Source of the DNA: Bacillota bacterium
GTDB lineage: Bacteria; Bacillota; Clostridia; Saccharofermentanales; DTU023
Direction: 5' to 3'
Assembly (NCBI GenBank): GCA_029570375.1
Contig: JAKPXB010000046.1
Location: 18,377-82,376, forward strand
Length of the DNA: 64,000 bases
In this document: positions 57,923 through 64,000 of the stretch, piece by piece
Position numbering within the stretch: position 1 is the first letter of the stretch
Layout: every line of letters starts with the position of its first letter
Notes under the pieces: generated by a model
Told to the model about the DNA's origin: nothing
Database searches by the model: none
What the model saw: the letters and a program-made list of their open reading frames with translations, nothing else
Position numbers and translations under genes: made by a program

Positions 57923-59224
57923 TCAAATATAATGGACGCCCTCTTTTACCTTGATCTTCCGGAGAAGCACCTTCGGTTCGATGGCGAGTTTCTGTCCTCC
58001 CAGCAGACCGGAGACGCCGATCATCTCAATGCTTTTCTCGCCGGTGCAGACGGGGCAGTGGCATTCGCTCTCATACGCTTTCGGTTCGGTGTAAGTGGAG
58101 ATCAGTCCCTCATAGTTCCTCAGGACCACGCGTTTGGGACCCTGAGAGATGGTGTAATCAGGCATAACGGGTATCTTCCCCCCGCCCGCCGGCGCGTCAA
58201 CGACAAAGGTAGGAACGCAAAGCCCCGACGTATGGCCGCGAAGGCCTTCAATGATCTCGATGCCTTTCGACACGCTTGTGCGGAAATGAGAAATCCCGCG
58301 CGACAGGTCGCACTGATAAATATAGTAAGGCTTGACGCGCATCCAGATCAGCCCGTTGACAAGCTTTCTCATAACGTGGACACAATCGTTCACGCCGCGG
58401 AGCAGAACCGACTGGTTGCCGACAGGGATACCGGAATCGACCAGCCTCGCGCAAGCCGCGCGGCTCTCCGGCGTGAACTCATTCGGATGATTAAAATGTG
58501 TATTCACCCAGATCGGCTGATACTTTTTCAGCATCTCACACAGCTCCGGCGTAATTCTCTGCGGGAGAACCACCGGCGTTCTGGACCCGATGCGGATTAA
58601 CTCGACATGGTCAATCGACCGGAGTTCCCGGATAATGTACTCCAGCTTGTCGTCACTCATCAGCAGCCCGTCACCGCCCGACAGCAGGACATCGCGGACG
58701 AGAGGTTTGCCGCGGATGTAGTCGATGCACGCGTCAATCTCTTCCTTTGTCCGGGCGCCGTCCTTGTGTCCCGCGAGGCGCCTCCGCGTGCAGTGGCGGC
58801 AGTACATGGAACACATATCGGTAATCAGAAAAAGTACCCGGTCAGGATAGCGGTGCGTCAGGCCGAAAACCGGTGAATCGACATCTTCCTGGAGCGGATC
58901 ATCCATATCCTCCTCTGAAGCGGCGACTTCAAGCGCGGTCGGGACGGCCTGTCTGCGGACGGGATCGTACGGATCATCCTGATCAATCAGTGACAGATAG
59001 TACGGCGTAATAGCCATACGGAATTGGGAGAGCGCTTCGGCTACCCCTTTTTCTTCTTCGTCTGTCATCCGCAGATAGCGCTTTAAGTCCTCCACCGAGG
59101 AAAGGCGGTTTTTTACCTGCCAGCGCCAGTCGTTCCACTGGTCATCCGGCACATCATGAAAAAGAGCCGCTCTTCTCCCCGCGCCGCCGGTGTTGATGTA
59201 CTTCTCTTCAGCTTTCATTCTCAT
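57923..59224 (-). CDS. kamA: L-lysine 2,3-aminomutase (radical SAM)
   Basis: DMCSMYCRHCTRRRLAG, DVLLSGGDGLLMSDDKLEYII, IRIGSRTPVVLPQRIT. Confidence 0.96.
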   Translation of the reverse strand: MRMKAEEKYINTGGAGRRAALFHDVPDDQWNDWRWQVKNRLSSVEDLKRYLRMTDEEEKGVAEALSQFRMAITPYYLSLIDQDDPYDPVRRQAVPTALEVAASEEDMDDPLQEDVDSPVFGLTHRYPDRVLFLITDMCSMYCRHCTRRRLAGHKDGARTKEEIDACIDYIRGKPLVRDVLLSGGDGLLMSDDKLEYIIRELRSIDHVELIRIGSRTPVVLPQRITPELCEMLKKYQPIWVNTHFNHPNEFTPESRAACARLVDSGIPVGNQSVLLRGVNDCVHVMRKLVNGLIWMRVKPYYIYQCDLSRGISHFRTSVSKGIEIIEGLRGHTSGLCVPTFVVDAPAGGGKIPVMPDYTISQGPKRVVLRNYEGLISTYTEPKAYESECHCPVCTGEKSIEMIGVSGLLGGQKLAIEPKVLLRKIKVKEGVHYI

Positions 59225-59388
59225 TTTCCCCCTTCGCTGTCGGCCGTGCCGCACCGGCATGGCCGCATTCCGATCCCCGTTCCCACGCGGGTTAACCTTC
59301 GTTCTCCGGATTCCGCTTATCGACTGCCTGCCGATCCCTGTGCCCACGCGGGCTAAACAGGCAGCCCCCTGCCACGTCTGAGGAAAAA

Positions 59389-60423
59389 TCAGACGTACAT
59401 CGTCTCAAAAATGCTTTTAAGCGCTTCGCTCTCGCGCAGCACCTGCAGCGAAAACTCGGCGTGGTTCTTCGTATAGCCGTTCCCGACAATCATCGTCACA
59501 TCTTTCCCGACGCCTTCCGCTCCGAGCGCCGCGCGCGTAAAGCTCGTCGCCATGCTGAAAAAGTAGACAAGTCCGCCTTCCCTCACGGGAAGAATTGAAG
59601 ACATTTCCGTTCCGTCGATGTTGACGACATTGATCACGACGTCGTACTCGCGGCCGCCGTTCGCATCGAGCGCTTTTTCAAGGACATCGACAGGGTTCTG
59701 TGCGTTCGCGACAAAAAACTTGTGGCAGAGCCCGTTGTCGAGGAGAAGATCTTTCGGGCGGTCATTACGGCTCATGCCCACGACATGTCCAGACGGTCCG
59801 ACGCGCTTCATCGCCTCGTAACAGCAGAGCATGCCGCTCTTTCCGCCTGCGCCGAGGATCAGAACGCTGTCACCTTCGTGGACGATTTTCGCTGTCTGCG
59901 CCGGCGCTCCGGCGACATCGAGAACGGCGAGCGCCAGATTCTCACTCATATCGGAGGGAAGCTTCGCGTAAATGCCGCTCTCAAAGAGAATGGCCTGGCC
60001 TTTCACCTCTACGCGCTCGATATCGGGAAAGACCGCTATAATTTCCTCAATGTGCAGCGGTGTCAGAGAAAGTGACACGAGCGTTGCGATGCGGTCGCCG
60101 GGTTTGAGATCGCGGTCTTTCAGTGCCGATCCGATTTCAGCGACCGATCCCATCAGCATGCCGCCCGATCCTGTCACCGGGTTCTGCATCTTTCCGCGCT
60201 GATTGACGATCGAAATAATCGACTTCTTCAGTTCTTCCTCATCCCCTCTGGCGGCTTCCCAGAGCTGGCGAAAGCTCGCCGCGTCGATGTTGAGCGCAGA
60301 TACGTCGACAAGAATTTCGTTGTCGAAAATCTCCATCGTGTTGTCAATTCTGTCCGCCGCCTGCGGCAGCAGCCCTTTTGGTTCGAGCACGCGGTGCGCG
60401 CCGTACTTGTTTCCCATCGCCAT
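59389..60423 (-). CDS. kdd: L-erythro-3,5-diaminohexanoate dehydrogenase
   Basis: KYGAHRVLEPKGLLPQAADRIDN, VLILGAGGKSGMLCCYEAMKRVG; operon context. Confidence 0.9.
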   Translation of the reverse strand: MAMGNKYGAHRVLEPKGLLPQAADRIDNTMEIFDNEILVDVSALNIDAASFRQLWEAARGDEEELKKSIISIVNQRGKMQNPVTGSGGMLMGSVAEIGSALKDRDLKPGDRIATLVSLSLTPLHIEEIIAVFPDIERVEVKGQAILFESGIYAKLPSDMSENLALAVLDVAGAPAQTAKIVHEGDSVLILGAGGKSGMLCCYEAMKRVGPSGHVVGMSRNDRPKDLLLDNGLCHKFFVANAQNPVDVLEKALDANGGREYDVVINVVNIDGTEMSSILPVREGGLVYFFSMATSFTRAALGAEGVGKDVTMIVGNGYTKNHAEFSLQVLRESEALKSIFETMYV

Positions 60424-60584
60424 ATTGTGTATTCCTTTCGTCTGCTTCAGTTTCTGTCAGTTCTGATTTTCATGCCGGACGAGAGATGGCCGGCTCTCCT
60501 CTGATGCTCTCCCGAAGGGTGAGTGTCTTCACATGGATTGTGAGCCTTTGCCGGCTTTTGTCCGGTTCTGTTTCAGAGTATGTT

Positions 60585-61412
60585 TTATCTGCGGGGCGCG
60601 AGCTGGAGAATTTCGCGCGCCTCATCCGGTGCTGCCACTTCAAGTCCCAGTTCGTGCGCAATGCGCGCCAGGCGGGCGACGAGTTCGCCGTTGCTCCTGG
60701 CGTTGACGCGCCGGCTGTACTGGAGATTATCTTCAAATCCCGTCCTCGGATGCCCGCCCAACAGCATCGCCATGACATTCAAAGGCAGCTGATTGCGCCC
60801 CATCGCGGAAACGGTAAAAGTCGCTTCGGGAGGAAGCGAGTGGCGCAGGAAGAGCAGGTCGCGAGGTGTCGCAGCCGCGCCGCCGTTGACGCCCAGAACG
60901 ATATTGAAGTGCAGAGGTCCATCGATGTACCCCTTCTTCACGAGCCGCATCGCCATGTCGATATGGCTTTTATCGAAGCACTCGAGTTCCGGTTTAATAC
61001 CGCGCTCCTTCATCCGAGACGCGAAATCGATGATCATATTTTCCGTATTGATAAAGATCTCGTCGCCGCCGAAATTCAACGTGCCGCAGTCGAGGCTCGC
61101 CATCTCCGGATTGAGTTCTGTCGGCTGCAGGCGTTCCTCGGATGTCATACCCGTCGCGCCGCCGGTCGAAGGCTGGATAATCACGGTGGGGCAGGCCTCC
61201 CGGATGGCGTCGATCAGCACTTTGAAGCGCTCGCGCCCCTGCGTCGGTGTCCCGTCCTCTTCGCGGGCGTGGAGATGAATGATAGACGCCCCCGCTTCTG
61301 TGGCAGATTTCGCCTCGCGGACGAATTCTTCCACGGTATAGGGAACGGCCGGATTCATCTCCTGCGTGACTTCCGCTCCGCTGATCGCGGCTGTAATAAT
61401 AACTTTTGACAT
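60585..61412 (-). CDS. kce: 3-keto-5-aminohexanoate cleavage enzyme (BKACE)
   Basis: VIITAAISGAEVTQEMNPAVPYT, GASIIHLHAREEDGTPTQ, FNIVLGVNGG, MLLGGHPRTGFEDNL. Confidence 0.94.
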   Translation of the reverse strand: MSKVIITAAISGAEVTQEMNPAVPYTVEEFVREAKSATEAGASIIHLHAREEDGTPTQGRERFKVLIDAIREACPTVIIQPSTGGATGMTSEERLQPTELNPEMASLDCGTLNFGGDEIFINTENMIIDFASRMKERGIKPELECFDKSHIDMAMRLVKKGYIDGPLHFNIVLGVNGGAAATPRDLLFLRHSLPPEATFTVSAMGRNQLPLNVMAMLLGGHPRTGFEDNLQYSRRVNARSNGELVARLARIAHELGLEVAAPDEAREILQLAPRR

Positions 61413-61422
61413 AGACAACTCC

Positions 61423-61806
61423 TTATTTTCTCTGGTTCGCCTTCGGCGTGACGCAGGTACCGGCCGCCTTGCACACGAGCACCGGTTCATCGAGTACATC
61501 TGCCGCCGAATCGGAGATATCCGGCCTCGGCGTGATGACCTTCCAGGCTTCGAATTCCATGCGGCGCGAGCTGCTGCCCTCTCCGACAATACGCCCTTTC
61601 GCCTCGATAAAATCTCCCGCGCGGACAGGCGCGAGAAATTCCACGCTTTCGTACGCGCGGAAGAGCCCCTCATCCCCGTCTCTGCGAATCAACAGTTCCG
61701 TCGCCACATCGCCGAACAGTTTCAGCATGTGCGCTCCGTCGACAAGCTGTCCCCCGTAGTGCGCGTCCCCCGCGCTGATACGAACCCGAATTACTGCCTC
61801 TGTCAC
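61423..61806 (-). CDS. kal: 3-aminobutyryl-CoA ammonia-lyase (hotdog)
   Basis: [41 protein letters not shown]; first gene of the operon. Confidence 0.88.
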   Translation of the reverse strand: MTEAVIRVRISAGDAHYGGQLVDGAHMLKLFGDVATELLIRRDGDEGLFRAYESVEFLAPVRAGDFIEAKGRIVGEGSSSRRMEFEAWKVITPRPDISDSAADVLDEPVLVCKAAGTCVTPKANQRK

Positions 61807-61851
61807 GTTCTTAGCTCCTTTTCCTTCTTCTATTTTTCAGACGGCCATTTC

Positions 61852-61894
61852 AAAAAAATAAAGCGCCGCGTTTCATCAGAATCGCATAGCGCTT
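61852..61894 (-). terminator. Intrinsic terminator of the lysine riboswitch expression platform
   Basis: Minus strand aagcgctatgcg...cgcggcgctttattttttt. Confidence 0.75.
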
Positions 61895-61905
61895 CATGCT
61901 CAAGC

Positions 61906-62049
61906 ATGACAGTAAACCGTCCTTTGTCCGGCCTACCAGGGTCAGGGGGCGGGCAACCACCCTGTCCCTTCGGCAGCGGATACTTCAACACGGCCCCCTG
62001 GCCCGGGTTTTGCGCCGTGTTTACCCATCCGTTGCGCCTCTATTGTCAT
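61906..62049 (-). ncRNA. Lysine riboswitch (L-box) upstream of the kam operon
   Basis: Minus strand atgacaatAGAGGCGCAAcggat...atccgctGCCGAAGggacaggg...ccctggtaggccggac...ACTGTCAT; P1 ATGACA/TGTCAT and P2 pairing present. Confidence 0.8.
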
Positions 62050-62148
62050 TCAATTGTCATTCAGTTGTTACGCAGCCGCGCCGGACTCCGGATACCCCTC
62101 CGTGGCCAGCAGCATCGTAGAAACTGCTGATAAGACGGCCGCTTAGCT

Positions 62149-62178
62149 ATTATATACGAGGACTATATGCAATGGCAA
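62149..62178 (-). promoter_or_regulatory. Sigma-A-like promoter of the kam operon
   Basis: TTGCCA (62173-62178) - 18 bp - TATAAT (62149-62154). Confidence 0.7.
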
Positions 62179-62229
62179 CAATATTTCTAATAATCAAATC
62201 ATTCTCTGAGAATCCGCTGAATGCCAAAG

Positions 62230-62266
62230 TAAACTGGACAGTGAGAAGCGTGGAGCGTCCAGTTTA
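62230..62266. repeat. Inverted repeat TAAACTGGAC...GTCCAGTTTA
   Basis: 10-bp perfect arms, 17-nt loop; aaagtaaactggacag also occurs at 34466-34481. Confidence 0.85.
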
Positions 62267-62390
62267 ACCCGCCACATCGCGGACAACATTTGCCACTTTG
62301 ACAAGGATTCGACTGTAATTGGAAGCTGTTTCTGAAAAGAAGAATCACCCAATGGTACAATAGATGTGAATCTATTCAGGCGAGGCGATC

Positions 62391-63029
62391 ATGGAATACA
62401 ATCCCTACGAAAGTACTGAAAAATACGACTTTTATTCGTTCAACAATGCCTTTGAAATTCTTAAATATTCGCATCCTGTTGAATTCTCTGAACTAATACA
62501 CGCTTTTGATAATTTTCATATATTCAAGGATGACCTGTTATTGGGTGGAGGTTCAGAATCTAATATACCTAAACGCTTTTCTTTGCTTCTTCGCCCAGCT
62601 TGGCGCGAATCACGGATATCCGCGGATCTCTATGTCAGACATATTATGCGAAACCCTTCTGAAGAGCGCCAGTTTGTAATTCCCGGGTACTTAGACGGCT
62701 ACCTGATCGATTATGTCAAAGGGAAGGTCGCTTTCGATATGGAATGGAATTCCAAAGACCAGACATTTGATCGCGATCTCTACGCGTTCCGCGCTTTTTA
62801 TGAGACAGGGATCGTTGATGTCGCCGGCATTATCACGCGCGATGGTTCGCTGAACCGTGTTTTTCAGGATCTGGGGATAATGAAAAAGTATGGCGCCAGC
62901 ACAACATGGCTGGGGAAACTATTACCTCGTATCGGAACACGCAAACACGGAGGCTGTCCATTGCTCATTGTCGCGATCAAGCCCGGCTGCATTGTCGATT
63001 TTGAAAAGGAGACCAGCGATGACCAATAA
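62391..63029 (+). CDS. BglII/BstYI-like type II restriction endonuclease
   Basis: PGYLDGYLIDYVKGKVAFDMEWNSKDQTFDRDLYAFRAFYETGIVDVAGIITR. Confidence 0.85.
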   Translation: MEYNPYESTEKYDFYSFNNAFEILKYSHPVEFSELIHAFDNFHIFKDDLLLGGGSESNIPKRFSLLLRPAWRESRISADLYVRHIMRNPSEERQFVIPGYLDGYLIDYVKGKVAFDMEWNSKDQTFDRDLYAFRAFYETGIVDVAGIITRDGSLNRVFQDLGIMKKYGASTTWLGKLLPRIGTRKHGGCPLLIVAIKPGCIVDFEKETSDDQ

Positions 63030-63684
63030 CGACTTATTGGATTTTACGCAAGGAAAGAAATTCAAGACAATCTATGCAGACCCCCCCTGGCGATTCCAGA
63101 ACAGGACAGGGAAAGTCGCGCCGGAACACAGGCGTTTGAATCGCTATGAAACAATGACACTGGAAGACATAAAAAAACTCCCCGTTTCCGCACTGGCTGA
63201 TGAAACAGCTCATCTGTACTTATGGGTTCCCAATGCTCTTCTCCCAGACGGAATTGAAGTGATGAAGGCATGGGGGTTTGAGTATAAGACAAATCTCATT
63301 TGGGAAAAGGTTCGAAAAGATGGCTTCCCCGATGGCAGAGGCGTCGGCTTTTACTTCCGCAATGTCACAGAAGTACTCCTGTTCGGTATTCGAGGTCAGA
63401 ATGCCCGAACCCTTGATCCGGGACGCACACAGGTGAATCTCATTCGGAGCAGAAAACGCGAACACAGCCGGAAACCGTGTGAGTTCATCGACCTGATCGA
63501 AGCCTGTTCTCCCGGACCGTACATTGAACTTTTTGCGCGCGGGGACAGAAAAGGCTGGACTATGTGGGGCGACCAGGCAGACGAGAACTATAAACCGGAC
63601 TGGCCGACTTATACAAACGCGACAGGCGCCAATGCCGCCAACCCGGATCAGCTTTACTTTTTATCCGATGATAAGCACGGCTAA
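63019..63684 (+). CDS. MT-A70 family adenine-N6 DNA methyltransferase
   Basis: TIYADPPWRFQNRTG, YETMTLEDIKKLPV, LYLWVPNALLPDGIEVMKAWGFEYKTNLIWEK. Confidence 0.92.
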   Translation: MTNNDLLDFTQGKKFKTIYADPPWRFQNRTGKVAPEHRRLNRYETMTLEDIKKLPVSALADETAHLYLWVPNALLPDGIEVMKAWGFEYKTNLIWEKVRKDGFPDGRGVGFYFRNVTEVLLFGIRGQNARTLDPGRTQVNLIRSRKREHSRKPCEFIDLIEACSPGPYIELFARGDRKGWTMWGDQADENYKPDWPTYTNATGANAANPDQLYFLSDDKHG

Positions 63685-63753
63685 TAATGTCATTGTATCA
63701 ATGGATCGTTCCACAGATCGGAACATATCATCTATGACGGGCGTACCTCTAAG

Positions 63754-63789
63754 AACACCCTGCGGCGGACGAAACCGCCACAGGGTGTT
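63754..63789. terminator. Bidirectional terminator
   Basis: aacaccctgcggcgg-acgaaa-ccgccacagggtgtt. Confidence 0.8.
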
Positions 63790-63829
63790 TGACTTAGCGT
63801 TATCCGATGCCGGATCTGAACGTGTGCTT

Positions 63830-64000
63830 TTACAAGCGCTCTCTCTTCTTAATCTGTACAAGCGCCAGCGACGCCAGCATGGAAAGCCCGAACAGGCTCA
63901 TCCAGACGGCCGCGGGACGGTTTTCTCCCGTGGAAGGGGGTTGGATTGGTTTCGTTTTCTCGCTCGGTTCGGTCGGCTCCGTCGGGTTCGCCGACGACGC
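63830..64000 (-). CDS. C-terminus of a sortase-anchored surface protein (partial)
   Basis: NPTEPTEPSEKTKPIQPPSTGENRPAAVWMSLFGLSMLASLALVQIKKRERL*: LPxTG-like motif, TM, basic tail. Confidence 0.75.
   Translation of the reverse strand, partial: ASSANPTEPTEPSEKTKPIQPPSTGENRPAAVWMSLFGLSMLASLALVQIKKRERL

Noticed and set aside
57788-58600. 270-aa plus-strand ORF
   Set aside because: Antisense to kamA/kamB; no independent evidence.
60378-61409. 343-aa plus-strand ORF
   Set aside because: Antisense to kce/kdd, which have clear family motifs; arises from GC-rich codon bias.

Overview
This looks like a chromosomal segment of an anaerobic Bacillota (Clostridia-like) bacterium. Support: Firmicutes-type LexA boxes, a veg-ispE pair, an S-box (SAM-I) leader, and Clostridia-style Tad and lysine-fermentation loci. 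Main blocks: (1) an SOS-controlled Y-family polymerase operon, about 2.08-4.10 kb, with two mutually similar small ORFs flanking dinB; (2) an Abi_2/HEPN-type gene; (3) comFC-recD2 and metK with a SAM-I riboswitch; (4) a compact Tad/Flp-like locus with a TadZ-like protein, TadA/CpaF, an apparent TadB-TadC fusion, a Flp1-like pilin and an FHA protein; (5) housekeeping genes (upp, rpiB, yebC, serS, dtd, ispE, veg, mnmA, tldD/tldE-like); (6) seven tRNAs, one truncated at the left edge; (7) an accessory patch at 32.4-34.5 kb with an unassigned structured leader RNA, a possible group II intron relic, hairpin repeats, a 24-bp perfect palindrome and an IS30-like fragment; (8) a molybdate transport operon; (9) a large lysine-fermentation operon on the minus strand (kal-kce-kdd-kamA-kamB-kamC-kamD-kamE-acetoacetyl-CoA synthetase-hbd-thl-crt) preceded by what I read as a lysine riboswitch plus terminator; (10) a BglII/BstYI-like endonuclease with an MT-A70 methyltransferase. 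The strongest second-look items are the lysine riboswitch on a catabolic operon, the SOS operon with twin small proteins, and the unassigned RNA upstream of mnmA. All assignments come from reading the sequence; no database searches were run.
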